25,833 bases of DNA, from assembly GCA_036787815.1 (NCBI GenBank), contig DAIQOP010000016.1, positions 1-25,833 on the forward strand, given 5' to 3'. Source of the stretch: DATBAK01 sp036787815. Lineage in GTDB: Bacteria > Actinomycetota > Acidimicrobiia > IMCC26256 > PALSA-610. Positions 15,083 through 22,635 of this stretch are shown one piece after another. The position numbers and the translations under genes are program-made. Position 1 is the stretch's first letter. Every line of letters begins with the position of its first letter. The notes below the pieces were generated by a model. That model was not told the DNA's origin, searched no databases, and saw nothing but the letters and a program-made list of their open reading frames with translations.

Positions 15083-15708
15083 ACCCGCGCATCGAACGCG
15101 TCCGCACCAACGGGATCTTCTCGATCGACGGTGAGGACTACGAGGTCGAGAACAACATCTGGCTCGTGGGCGACGACAGCGAGGTGATCGTGGTCGACGC
15201 CGCGCACGACGCGAGCCCGATCGTCGAGGCTGTCGGCGACCGGCGCGTCGTCGCGATCGTGTGCACGCACGGTCACAACGACCACATCAACGCCGCCGAC
15301 GATCTCGCGCGCGCCACCCGCGGTGCCCCGGTGCTCATCCACGAGGCCGACCGCCCGTTGTGGGACGCGATCTACCCCGATCGGGCGCCCGACGGCCCGT
15401 TACGTCACGGTGACGAGGTGCGCGTCGCCGGTCAGACCCTGCGGGTACTGCACACGCCCGGGCACTCGCCCGGAGGCATCTGCCTGCTGCTGCCCGACGG
15501 CCACGTGTTCGGGGGCGACACGTTGTTCCGCGGCGGTCCGGGCGCGACCGGACGTTCGGGTTCGGACTTCCCCACCATCATCGAGTCGATCCGCACGCGG
15601 CTCCTCACCCTGCCACCGGCGACCGTCGTGCACACGGGCCACGGCGACACCACCACGATCGGCGACGAGGCTCCCCATCTCGAGGAGTGGATCGCCCGTG
15701 GTCACTGA
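15079..15708 (+). CDS. Metallo-beta-lactamase-fold hydrolase, mscR partner
   Basis: A 209-residue MBL-fold hydrolase. Metal ligands are visible: H64, H66, D68 and H69 in THGHNDH, H129 in TPGHSPGG, D147 in GGDTLF and H188 in TGHGD. GPGATGRSGSDFPTI after D147 is typical of glyoxalase II-like members. Start is GTG at 15079, overlapping the mscR stop by four bases. Mycobacteria carry a very similar gene (Rv2260) directly after mscR. The likely role is hydrolysis of S-formylmycothiol to formate and mycothiol, closing the formaldehyde detoxification cycle; this is inferred from gene order and fold. Confidence 0.88.
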   Translation: MNPRIERVRTNGIFSIDGEDYEVENNIWLVGDDSEVIVVDAAHDASPIVEAVGDRRVVAIVCTHGHNDHINAADDLARATRGAPVLIHEADRPLWDAIYPDRAPDGPLRHGDEVRVAGQTLRVLHTPGHSPGGICLLLPDGHVFGGDTLFRGGPGATGRSGSDFPTIIESIRTRLLTLPPATVVHTGHGDTTTIGDEAPHLEEWIARGH

Positions 15709-16471
15709 CGACGACACGTCGCGTACGGCCGTCGTCACGGGTGCATCCTCGGGGATCGGGCAGGCGATCGCCGTGGCGCTCGGCGCGCTCGGATGGCGCG
15801 TCGCGATCGGCGCGCGGCGGCTCGAGAAGCTCGACGAGACGGCCGACGCGATCACGGCCGCGGGCGGCACGCCGTTCGCGCACTCGCTCGACGTGTGCAC
15901 GCCGGCGTCGGTCGACGCGTTCTTCGCCGCCACCGAGGCGGCGATCGGTCCGGTCGACGCGCTGGTGAACAACGCCGGCATCGCGTGGCCCGGGCCGCTC
16001 CACGAGGTCGACGACGACGTGCACCGGCGCATCGTCGAGACCGACCTCCTCGGACCGATCTACACGACTCGCCGCGTGGTGCGGTCGCTGCTCGAGCGGG
16101 GCGCGCCCGGCGACCTCGTGTTCGTGTCGTCCGACGTGACGGTGCACCCGCGCCCGAAGATGCCCGCGTACGGCGCGAGCAAGGCCGGGCTCGAACACCT
16201 CGCGCACACCGTCGGCCTCGAGCTCGAGGGAACCGGGATCCGAACGAGCGTGGTACGGGTGGGGCCCACGCTGACCGGGTTCGGCGACGGGTGGGACGCC
16301 GACGTCTTCGACTCGCTGCTGCCGGAGTGGCAACGCTTCGGGCTGCAGCGCCACTGGAGCACCATGGACGTTGCCACCATCGCCCGCGCGGTCGTCATGA
16401 TCGTGACGCTGGAGCCGGGCGCGTCCGTTCCGCTCGTCGAGCTGCAACCCACGCCGCCGCGCCCCGCCTGA
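15698..16471 (+). CDS. SDR family oxidoreductase
   Basis: A 257-residue classical SDR: TGASSGIG at residues 14-21, LVNNAGIAW in the centre, FVSSDV with the catalytic serine, and YGASK with the active tyrosine and lysine. The C-terminus is rich in proline and lacks the usual GG-containing ending. Start is GTG at 15698, eleven bases inside the metallo-hydrolase gene, with GAGGAG upstream. The overlap places it in the same operon as mscR, so it may act on a related carbonyl substrate, but nothing in the sequence identifies it. Confidence 0.87.
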   Translation: MVTDDDTSRTAVVTGASSGIGQAIAVALGALGWRVAIGARRLEKLDETADAITAAGGTPFAHSLDVCTPASVDAFFAATEAAIGPVDALVNNAGIAWPGPLHEVDDDVHRRIVETDLLGPIYTTRRVVRSLLERGAPGDLVFVSSDVTVHPRPKMPAYGASKAGLEHLAHTVGLELEGTGIRTSVVRVGPTLTGFGDGWDADVFDSLLPEWQRFGLQRHWSTMDVATIARAVVMIVTLEPGASVPLVELQPTPPRPA

Positions 16472-16487
16472 GGGGCGCGCGCGTCCG

Positions 16488-17423
16488 CTACTTGATCGCG
16501 GTGGGCACGACCGGTGCGCCCACGGCGTGGGTGAGGGGCAGCGGGGTCGCGCACAGGAGGAAGTCGTGCTGGCCGTCGGCCGCGCAGTCGGTGGCCAGGG
16601 CGTCGAGGTGCCAGACCTGGCCCTGGAGCAACCCGATGTCTCGGAGATGGAGCATGTGCACGGGCATGAAGACGGCCGGGTCCTCGCACGGGTAGACCTC
16701 GAACGTGAGCGTGTCGGTCGCGACGGCGGCGACGTCGTGGTCGCGCATCCACGCGATCGTGCTCGTCGAGAGCCCCGGCGAAGGGTGGGAGTACCGCATC
16801 CGCTCACCCTGGCGGAGCCAGTGCATCTGCCCGGTGCGTACCAGGACCGCGTCACCGGGTTGCACGCTGAGCCCCGCGGCCGTGGCGGCGCGGTCGAGAT
16901 CGTCGGCGGTGATCGCGTAGTTGTCGTCGAAGTGGTCGACTCCGTGCAGCCGGGCGATGTCGAGCAACACACCGCGCGTCACGACCGGTCCGATGCTCTG
17001 CACGCCCAGACGGCTCGCGCCCCCGGTCGCGGTGACGACCGCGTTGCCGACGCCGTTGTAGAGGCGTCCCTCGTAACCGACGTGCGCGAGGGCATCCCAG
17101 TGGGTCGCGGCCTGCGAGCCCATCGTGAACGCGTCGTCGCTCGTGGTGAAGTCGGCCGCGTCGCCGGTGAAACTGACGTTCACGGCGTACGTGTTGAGCG
17201 TGGGGTTCGTGCGCAACGGCATGTTCACGTTGTCCCACTGCGGACCGTCGGCGTCGAACGGGATCGCGAGCGAGAACGTCCGGCCGGTGCGCACCGAGGC
17301 GACCCCCCGGAGCACGGTCTCGCCGGTGATGAGGTTGAGCGTTCCCCGCTCGTCCTCGGCACCCCAACGACCCCAGTTCGAGACGCGCGCCGAGAGCTCG
17401 CGCAGCGCTTCGGATAGCGGCAT
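16488..17423 (-). CDS. Cyclase family protein (kynurenine formamidase-like)
   Basis: A 311-residue metal-dependent hydrolase of the cyclase family (the kynurenine formamidase fold). The metal motif is ATHWDALAH at about residues 108-116, followed by RLYNG. The start VSNWGRWGAEDERGTLNLIT is typical of the longer bacterial members, several of which are annotated as putative cyclases or isatin-type hydrolases. Other conserved stretches are GVLLDIARLHG, PGDAVLVRTGQ and SPGLSTSTIAW. ATG 17423 is chosen for its AAGGAG ribosome binding site. A TACGCT -10-like box lies 32 bases upstream and overlaps the box of the divergent small gene. Substrate unknown. Confidence 0.9.
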   Translation of the reverse strand: MPLSEALRELSARVSNWGRWGAEDERGTLNLITGETVLRGVASVRTGRTFSLAIPFDADGPQWDNVNMPLRTNPTLNTYAVNVSFTGDAADFTTSDDAFTMGSQAATHWDALAHVGYEGRLYNGVGNAVVTATGGASRLGVQSIGPVVTRGVLLDIARLHGVDHFDDNYAITADDLDRAATAAGLSVQPGDAVLVRTGQMHWLRQGERMRYSHPSPGLSTSTIAWMRDHDVAAVATDTLTFEVYPCEDPAVFMPVHMLHLRDIGLLQGQVWHLDALATDCAADGQHDFLLCATPLPLTHAVGAPVVPTAIK

Positions 17424-17454
17424 CGGAGGTCTCCTTCCGGTTCGAGCGGGCCGC

Positions 17455-17464
17455 AGCGTAACGT
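17455..17464. promoter_or_regulatory. Overlapping divergent -10 boxes (AGCGTAACGT)
   Basis: TACGCT on the minus strand (17460-17455) faces the cyclase gene; TAACGT on the plus strand (17459-17464) faces the zinc-ribbon locus. They share the TA at 17459-17460, the same layout as at 13062-13071. Confidence 0.45.
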
Positions 17465-17472
17465 GAGGACCG

Positions 17473-17526
17473 GTGATCGACGTCGACGGCTTCCCCGAGT
17501 GGTCAACGACCCGAGGCGGAACGTGA
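17473..17526 (+). CDS. Possible 17-residue leader peptide
   Basis: GTG at 17473 lies eight bases after the TAACGT -10 box, so a leaderless transcript could begin at or next to it. The frame encodes VIDVDGFPEWSTTRGGT and stops at TGA 17524-17526, whose first two bases are the last two of the GTG start of the zinc-ribbon gene (GTGA overlap). This layout favours translational coupling. No Cys, His or Trp run suggesting classic attenuation is present. It could be chance, since it is only 17 codons. Confidence 0.35.
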   Translation: MIDVDGFPEWSTTRGGT

Positions 17527-17696
17527 CGATCGCGACGATCATCGTCTGCGTCGACTGCGGGGGGCGGGCCCATCTCGTCCAGGCCCTCGATCCCGAGTAC
17601 ATGCCCGAGCCCGGCGACATCCTCACCTATCGCTGCGAGGACTGCGCCGACCGCTGGGATCTCGTCGTCGAGGAGGACGACCTCCTGGATCCGTGA
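17523..17696 (+). CDS. Small zinc-ribbon protein
   Basis: A 57-residue protein with two CxxC pairs: CVDCGG near the N-terminus (C9, C12) and YRCEDCADRW (about C37, C40). The spacing of roughly 25 residues fits a zinc ribbon. The C-terminus is very acidic (VVEEDDLLDP). Such single-ribbon proteins are common in actinobacteria and mostly uncharacterised. GTG 17523 is chosen because GAGG lies six bases upstream and the short upstream ORF ends there; a GTG at 17465 would add an Arg-rich tail and is less likely. It sits between the cyclase gene (divergent) and the J-domain gene (same strand). Confidence 0.7.
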   Translation: MTIATIIVCVDCGGRAHLVQALDPEYMPEPGDILTYRCEDCADRWDLVVEEDDLLDP

Positions 17697-17726
17697 GCCG
17701 CCGCCGGAGGCGGCACGGCCGACTCC

Positions 17727-17732
17727 TAGAGT
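17727..17732 (+). promoter_or_regulatory. -10 box for leaderless J-domain gene
   Basis: TAGAGT ends seven bases before GTG 17740. The alternative GTG at 17731 overlaps this box, so the box argues for the later start. Confidence 0.45.
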
Positions 17733-17739
17733 GGTCGCC

Positions 17740-18522
17740 GTGCGCACGCGCGACTGGGCGACGGTCGATTTCTACGAGGTGCTCGGGATCGCACCGACGG
17801 CGAGCTCCGAGGAGGTCGGGCTCGCGTTCCGCGCGCTCGCGAAGTCGTTGCATCCCGATCGCCTGGGCGCGTCGGCGCCGGAGGTCGAGCGGTTCAAGTC
17901 GGTGACCGCCGCGTACGAGGTCGTCGGCAACGTTCGGTTGCGGCGCAGCTACGACCGGGTGCGGATCGAGACGATGGGGCGGGCGGGCTCGGCCGGTCCG
18001 CCCGGCCCTCCCGGTTCGCGGGCGACTCCGGGCGTCGGCGGCCCGGTCCGGTCGACTCCCCCGCAGCCGCCCGAGGCGGCCCGGCGCAGTGCGCGCCGGT
18101 GGCTCGCGGCGGGCCTGGCCGTGTCGATGTTCGGCCTGCTCGTCGCCGGCTTGGTCGCCCACTTCCAGTCCAACGAGCGCTCCCGGAGGGCAGGGCGGGT
18201 GAAGACCGAGGCCGTGCTGCTGGTCTCGGGGACACGCCACGACCTGCGGTTCACCGCGGCCGACGGCCGGGTCGTGCAGGTGCCCGAGCCCGACCGCGTG
18301 AATCCCGGCGCGGAGCGCGACGGGCAGCAGCTCGCGGTGCTCTACCGCCGCGATCGCCCGACCGACGTGATCATCGACGAGAGCACCACGGCGCGCGACA
18401 TCACGCTCTGGATCGTGGCGACGAAGTTGCTCGTCGGCGGCGCAGTGTTCCTCGTGGTCGGCATCCGGCGTCTGCGGCGCTTGGGGCGCCCGGGCCCCCC
18501 GGGCCGCGTCGGCGCCGCGTAG
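17740..18522 (+). CDS. Membrane-anchored J-domain protein
   Basis: A 260-residue protein. Residues about 6-70 form a J domain, the Hsp70 (DnaK) co-chaperone module: DFYEVLGIAPTASSEEV, the HPD tripeptide in LHPDRLG, and a YDRVR ending. A Gly/Pro-rich linker with collagen-like GPPGPPG follows. A transmembrane helix (about 120-142) leads to a beta-rich domain with HDLRFTAADGRVV, similar in style to DUF3592 proteins, and a second helix (about 225-245). The J domain would face the cytoplasm and the middle domain the outside. Such a fusion could recruit DnaK to the membrane; that is inference. Start GTG 17740 follows the leaderless -10 box. Confidence 0.82.
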   Translation: MRTRDWATVDFYEVLGIAPTASSEEVGLAFRALAKSLHPDRLGASAPEVERFKSVTAAYEVVGNVRLRRSYDRVRIETMGRAGSAGPPGPPGSRATPGVGGPVRSTPPQPPEAARRSARRWLAAGLAVSMFGLLVAGLVAHFQSNERSRRAGRVKTEAVLLVSGTRHDLRFTAADGRVVQVPEPDRVNPGAERDGQQLAVLYRRDRPTDVIIDESTTARDITLWIVATKLLVGGAVFLVVGIRRLRRLGRPGPPGRVGAA

Positions 18523-18555
18523 CTCGAAGGGGGCCGGGGGGCGGACGGCCGCGAG

Positions 18556-19065
18556 TCAGTCACCGGTCGCTCCGTCGATCAGCTCGCGCAGGATGTCGGC
18601 GTGCCCCGCGTGACGCGCGGTCTCCTCGATCATGTGCACCAGGATCCATCGCAGGCTCACCGGGGCGCCGTATCCGCTGATCGGACCGACGGTGAGCTCG
18701 TCGAGGTTGGCCGTGTCGTTGACGATCACCCGCGACACCGCGCATTCGCCCTCGTAGGTGGCGACCGCCTCGGCCACCGTCCAGTCGAGGCCGGGGTGGA
18801 AGTCGCCGTCGGGATCGGCGTTCGAGTAGTAGAGCGGCGGCGCGTCCTCGCCGCGGAGGCGGCGCCGGAACCAGCTGCGCTCGACCTCGGTGAGGTGGCG
18901 CACGATCCCGAGCAGCGACGTGTCGCTCCCGACGAAGCGCGTGCGCGCCTGGTCGTCGGTGAGGCCGTCGATCTTGGTCAGGATTGTGGCTCGGTAGTAG
19001 TCGAGGAAACCGTTGAGCGTCACCCGCTCGTCGGCGCTCGGTTCGGGGTCGACGCGCGGATCCAT
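18556..19065 (-). CDS. DinB family protein (DUF664-like)
   Basis: A 169-residue four-helix protein of the DinB/DUF664 group, a fold that includes mycothiol-dependent transferases. Histidines at positions expected for the metal triad are in LLGIVRHLTEVERSWF, LVHMIEETARHAGHADILRE (two usable His). The family's ending, RHAGHADILRELIDG, is clear. Because the window also encodes mscR, a mycothiol-dependent function is conceivable, but it is not shown. Start is ATG 19065; TAGCTT ends seven bases before it and no ribosome binding site is present. It is divergent from the enoyl-CoA hydratase gene, with only 55 bases between. Confidence 0.9.
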   Translation of the reverse strand: MDPRVDPEPSADERVTLNGFLDYYRATILTKIDGLTDDQARTRFVGSDTSLLGIVRHLTEVERSWFRRRLRGEDAPPLYYSNADPDGDFHPGLDWTVAEAVATYEGECAVSRVIVNDTANLDELTVGPISGYGAPVSLRWILVHMIEETARHAGHADILRELIDGATGD

Positions 19066-19072
19066 GATCGGC

Positions 19073-19078
19073 AAGCTA
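19073..19078 (-). promoter_or_regulatory. -10 box for leaderless DinB gene
   Basis: TAGCTT on the minus strand ends exactly seven bases before ATG 19065. Confidence 0.5.
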
Positions 19079-19120
19079 CGCCTGCGCTCGGCGTTCTGCT
19101 CGTCGTGCAACACTGCGCCC

Positions 19121-19948
19121 ATGGACGAGATCTCGATCGAGCGCGACGGCGGCGTGGTGCGCCTCACGCTCAACCGGCCCGACAAGTTGAACGCCCAGAC
19201 CGTTGCGATGTGGCACCACCTGGCCCGGGTGGGCGCGGAGCTCGCGGCCGACGACACGATCCGGGTGCTCGTGGTCGCCGGCGCGGGGCGGTCGTTCTCC
19301 GCGGGGATCGACATCAGCACCTTCACGGCCGGGCCGTCGGCCGCGGCCTCCGCAGGTGACACCGGCGGCGCCGGACAAGGTGGCGTGCCGGTGGGCTCCG
19401 ACGTGGAAGGGATCCTTGCGATCCAACGCGCGTTCAGCTGGCTCGAGCACGCCCCGTACCTCACCATCGCCAAGGTGCAGGGTCACGCGTTCGGAGCGGG
19501 CATGCAGCTCGCGCTGGCCTGCGACCTGCGGATCGTCGCCGACGACGTCCGGATGGGGTTGCTGGAGCTCAACTGGGGCCTCATGCCCGACCTGGGTGGG
19601 ACGGTGTGGCTCCCCCGGCTCGTCGGTCCGGCCAAGGCGCTCGAGCTCATGGTCACGGGCGCACGGCTCGCGGCCGACGAGCTCCTCGCGCTCGGAGTCG
19701 TCAATCGGGTCGTCGCTCGCGATGACCTCGACCGCACGGTCGACGAGTTCGTCGCCGACCTCCTCCGCCGGCCGCCGCTGGCCGTGCGCGGCGCGAAGGC
19801 GGCGGTGCGCGGCGGGTGGGGCGAGACCACCGATGCCGGCATGCGTGCGGCAGCGGAGGCGCAGATGGCCTGCCTGCGGTCGGCAGATTTCGTGGAAGCG
19901 GGCGCCGCCTTCGTCGAGAACCGCGAGCCGCGTTTCGCAGGGCGCTGA
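19121..19948 (+). CDS. Enoyl-CoA hydratase/isomerase family protein
   Basis: A 275-residue crotonase-fold protein. ISIERDGGVVRLTLNRPDKLNA is the usual N-terminal strand pair; GRSFSAGIDIS and GHAFGAGMQLALACD supply the two oxyanion-hole amides. LLELNWGLMPDLGGT holds a Glu at the first catalytic position and an Asp at PDLGG, closer to isomerase-type members than to classical hydratases. A low-complexity Gly/Ala/Ser insert (about residues 68-95) replaces the usual short loop. It acts on acyl-CoA thioesters, probably in fatty acid or aromatic degradation; the exact reaction is not readable. The ATG has AACACT six bases upstream and no ribosome binding site. The end of the gene is duplicated downstream as 23-bp repeats. 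Confidence 0.9.
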   Translation: MDEISIERDGGVVRLTLNRPDKLNAQTVAMWHHLARVGAELAADDTIRVLVVAGAGRSFSAGIDISTFTAGPSAAASAGDTGGAGQGGVPVGSDVEGILAIQRAFSWLEHAPYLTIAKVQGHAFGAGMQLALACDLRIVADDVRMGLLELNWGLMPDLGGTVWLPRLVGPAKALELMVTGARLAADELLALGVVNRVVARDDLDRTVDEFVADLLRRPPLAVRGAKAAVRGGWGETTDAGMRAAAEAQMACLRSADFVEAGAAFVENREPRFAGR

Positions 19949-20000
19949 GTCCCGGTCTCGCAGGGCGTTGAGCCCCGGTTTCGCAGGGCGCTGAGCCCCG
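19932..20000 (+). repeat. Three 23-bp tandem repeats across the stop codon
   Basis: Units at 19932-19954, 19955-19977 and 19978-20000, with two or three differences among them. The first contains the last codons and the TGA stop of the enoyl-CoA hydratase gene; the others carry the same end again out of use. Confidence 0.85.
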
Positions 20001-20677
20001 GGTTCAGGCGCTCGTATCCGGCGTTGCGTTCCGCGGTCGCTTCGCCCGGGCGCTCCGCGCGCCGGCAGCGCGGAATTCTCCGAATCACGATCGCCGCGTG
20101 GCGCACAGGTACGGCCCCCCGCAGCGCCGATCATCGCCGCGTTCTCCCAGCCAGGCGCCCCGCCGCGCTGCGCTCTTCGCCGAGGATCGGCGCGCCACGC
20201 AACGGTCACGTTTGCACCTTTTCGAACTAGTTCCTTGCAGCCCGGCGCGTGCTTCCGCGGGCAACGAACACCGCGGTGAGCCCGGCAGCAACGCCTCCGG
20301 CGACGCGCACCTCGCCGTCCTCCGAACCGCGTCGGCCGTCGCCTCGCGTCTTGGCCCGGCGAGGCCTGCCTGTGGAACGGCGCCGACTCTGATTGTTCGG
20401 GAGGCAGGTGGTGCGTCGTGTGCGCGTGACCGCGAGCCGCCGGGACCGGAGTGTCGTGGAGGCGATGGTTGCGTCGCGCACGCGTTGACGTGACGGCAAC
20501 CGGGTTGGAACCGAGTTTCCGGAGGTCGGCGGCGTGGGTGCAGGTGGCGTCGCGGCAGAACGTTGCGCGGCGCGGCGACCGTGATTCGAAGAATTTCGCG
20601 GCGCGGGCGCGGGCCCGCAACGGTGAGCCGGGGCGGTCGTGGGGTTGGCGACGGTCGGGCGTCGGGCGCAGGCGGCG
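20001..20677. other. Region with no supported gene
   Basis: No frame on either strand shows consistent third-position G/C with a recognisable product. A minus-strand frame ending at 20227 (last residues AGGVAAGLTAVFVARG) looks briefly protein-like and could be a gene remnant. A ten-base palindrome, GAACTAGTTC (20224-20233), sits at its end. No tRNA or small-RNA fold is evident by eye. Confidence 0.5.
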
Positions 20678-20822
20678 GGAGGACGCGTCCGGGTGGCAGG
20701 GGCGTCGGGTGCGGGTAGCGGGAGGACGCGCGCGGGTGGCGGGAGGACGCGCGCGGTGGCGGGAGGACGCGCGCGGGTGACGGGTGCAGGTGCCGGGAGG
20801 ATCTGCGCGGGTGGCGGGAGCG
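20678..20822. repeat. Degenerate 20-21-bp tandem repeats
   Basis: About six imperfect units of the type GCGGGAGGACGCGCGCGGGTG lie upstream of the MarR-like gene; the three best units are at about 20709-20780. The region is very G-rich on the plus strand. One unit is 20 bases, so the array is not codon-phased and is unlikely to be coding. Confidence 0.65.
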
Positions 20823-20870
20823 CCACCGCGGAGCGGCGCCAGGCCTCCGCTGTCACACCCTCCGAGCACG

Positions 20871-21371
20871 ATGCCACGCATGATGCGAAGCTCCGCAGCC
20901 AGATTGCCGATCCGGGATTGGGAGTCGGCCGCGCCCGACCCGGCGATCGAAGTCGTCCGCGCGCTGCAATCGAGCGCCCGCCTGGTCGCGCACCTCCAGC
21001 GAGCACTCGCGGACGCGGGCCTCCCGCGGTTCGACCTCGCGCGGCTCCTGTGGCTGTGGTCCGAGCACGACAAGCCCATGCGCGTCGGCGACATCGCGAG
21101 CGGGCTCGGCCTGTCGCGCTCGGCTGCGTGCCGGCTCGTCGCGCGGGCCGACCGAGCCGGTCTGGTCGAGCACCGACGCGGAGTGCTCGACCGCCGCGAG
21201 TTGTCCGTGCGTCTCACGACCCGCGGCCGCGCCGCGACCTACCGGATGGATGCCGTCGTGCGGGCGTCGGCGCGCGAGCTCCGGACGGGCAGTACGGAGC
21301 TCGCGCTGCACGACGACACGGGCGCACCCGAGGCGCGACGACTGGCGCGAGCCGAGGAGCGCAGCGGCTAG
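20871..21371 (+). CDS. MarR-like winged-helix transcriptional regulator
   Basis: A 166-residue regulator of MarR type. N-terminal helices (about residues 18-55) would form the dimer interface. MRVGDIASGLGLSRSAACRLVARADRAGLV (about 70-99) is the helix-turn-helix, followed by the wing RRGVLDRRELSVRLTTRGR. The C-terminal helices are short. ATG 20871 is the first of three close ATGs (also 20880, 20883) and no ribosome binding site distinguishes them. Its TAG stop shares three bases with the stop of the convergent choice-of-anchor gene. The target is unknown; two palindromes upstream of neighbouring genes are candidate sites. Confidence 0.8.
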   Translation: MPRMMRSSAARLPIRDWESAAPDPAIEVVRALQSSARLVAHLQRALADAGLPRFDLARLLWLWSEHDKPMRVGDIASGLGLSRSAACRLVARADRAGLVEHRRGVLDRRELSVRLTTRGRAATYRMDAVVRASARELRTGSTELALHDDTGAPEARRLARAEERSG

Positions 21372-22597
21372 TGCACCGACACCTCGGCCACACCGATCTG
21401 GATGTCGGTCCCGACCGCCAGCGGCCCGACCGGCACCGCCAGCACCAACTCGATCATCCGGACCTCGATCTTCTTCGGGTGCTGGATGACGCGGTGCAGA
21501 TACAGCGTTCCGACACCCGGGATCGCGTACTGGCTATTCGGCGGAACCGGGTCCGGCAGCGTCGGGATGCCCAGCACCGAGATGTTGCCGAACGTCGACG
21601 TGTCGGCGAACGTGCGGACCTTCCCGAGCATCGAGGCGCTCACCTTCGCGCTCACGGTGTCGGCGGAGATGATGTTGAGCAGCGACACCGTCTGGATCGT
21701 GGCGCTCGTGGCCCCGCTCGCCGCCGACTTCGAGGTCGTGCCCGTGGCCGTCGACGTCTCGGTACCGGTGCTGATGACGTTCGGGATCACGGTCCCGGCC
21801 GTCGTGTTCGTACGCACCTCGCCGCCGGTGCCCTGGCACGGCAGGTGGACCAGCGCGGTCTTGCCCGACGCCGCGCCGATGCCGACGATCTGGGTGCCGT
21901 ACGCACGCCCGTCGAGCAGCCGGTTCGGGTTCTTGTCGAGTGCCGATCGCGCGTGGCCGACGACCAGATCGGTTCCCACGGGGAAGCCGAACGCGTTGGT
22001 GACGTCGATGTGCAGGTGCAGCGCGTTCACGATCATCGACGCCGCATCACCCGTGACCCGGGCGATCTGCTCGTTGACCGTGAGCGTCCCGAGCCCGGTG
22101 AGCGGGATGACCGTGTTCGGTGCCGGCAGGGTCACGGGTGTGCCGTTGATCACCAGGTTGGCGACGGTCGTACCGCCGGAGTTCGTGAAGCCGGCACCGT
22201 TGGTGGTCGTCGTCGCGGTCGCGGTCGCGGCGTCGGCGGTGATGAGGTTCGAGAACAGACCGATGCTCTGGACGTTCGAGGTCGCCGTCGTGCCGCTCGA
22301 GGTGGTCGACACCTCGTCGTTGATCGCGCCGACCGTGCCCGCGGCGAGCAGGCCGCCACTCGCCGCGGAGTTGACGTGGTCGACCCCCGCACGGTTCGTG
22401 CACCCGAGGGTGGCGAGGGCCGTCGGTCCCGACGTGAAGACCGAGCTGAGCTGGACGCTGGTGCCGTAGGCGACGGCGCCGTGCCCGATCCGCGGCGCGG
22501 CCTGCGCCGGTTGGGCCACCGCGACGAGGCCGACGAGCGAGCTGAGCGCCGTGATCGCGACGAGCTTGGACGCGAATCCGGCCGAGAGCCGATGCAT
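21368..22597 (-). CDS. Secreted choice-of-anchor P-like protein, two domains
   Basis: A 409-residue exported protein. The signal peptide runs MHRLSAGFASKL through AQPAQA-AP (cleavage near residue 33). The mature part has two similar halves, each starting with a YGT motif (AYGTSVQLS near residue 43 and AYGTQIVGI near 238) and continuing with Thr/Ser/Ala-rich beta strands. This matches the actinobacterial choice-of-anchor P pattern. There is no C-terminal LPxTG, transmembrane helix or other sorting signal, so it is probably released or held non-covalently. ATG 22597 has a GGGGGAAG ribosome binding site. It converges with the MarR-like gene and is divergent from the His/Asp-rich secreted protein. 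Confidence 0.78.
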   Translation of the reverse strand: MHRLSAGFASKLVAITALSSLVGLVAVAQPAQAAPRIGHGAVAYGTSVQLSSVFTSGPTALATLGCTNRAGVDHVNSAASGGLLAAGTVGAINDEVSTTSSGTTATSNVQSIGLFSNLITADAATATATTTTNGAGFTNSGGTTVANLVINGTPVTLPAPNTVIPLTGLGTLTVNEQIARVTGDAASMIVNALHLHIDVTNAFGFPVGTDLVVGHARSALDKNPNRLLDGRAYGTQIVGIGAASGKTALVHLPCQGTGGEVRTNTTAGTVIPNVISTGTETSTATGTTSKSAASGATSATIQTVSLLNIISADTVSAKVSASMLGKVRTFADTSTFGNISVLGIPTLPDPVPPNSQYAIPGVGTLYLHRVIQHPKKIEVRMIELVLAVPVGPLAVGTDIQIGVAEVSVH

Positions 22598-22635
22598 GAC
22601 TTCCCCCTTGTCCCCGATGTCGGAGCGGCCATACC

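Noticed and set aside
18523..18555. GGCCG/CGGCC hairpin as terminator between the J-domain and DinB genes
   Set aside because: Five-base stem with a purine-rich loop and no T-run; common by chance in such GC-rich DNA.
19932..20000. 23-bp repeats as a phage or integrative-element attachment site
   Set aside because: Copies are adjacent, with no integrase, tRNA or mobile genes in the window.
20227..21006. Minus-strand frame of 259 codons in the repeat-rich gap
   Set aside because: Mostly Pro/Ala/Arg low complexity from the repeats and antisense to the MarR-like gene; only the last 25 residues look protein-like.
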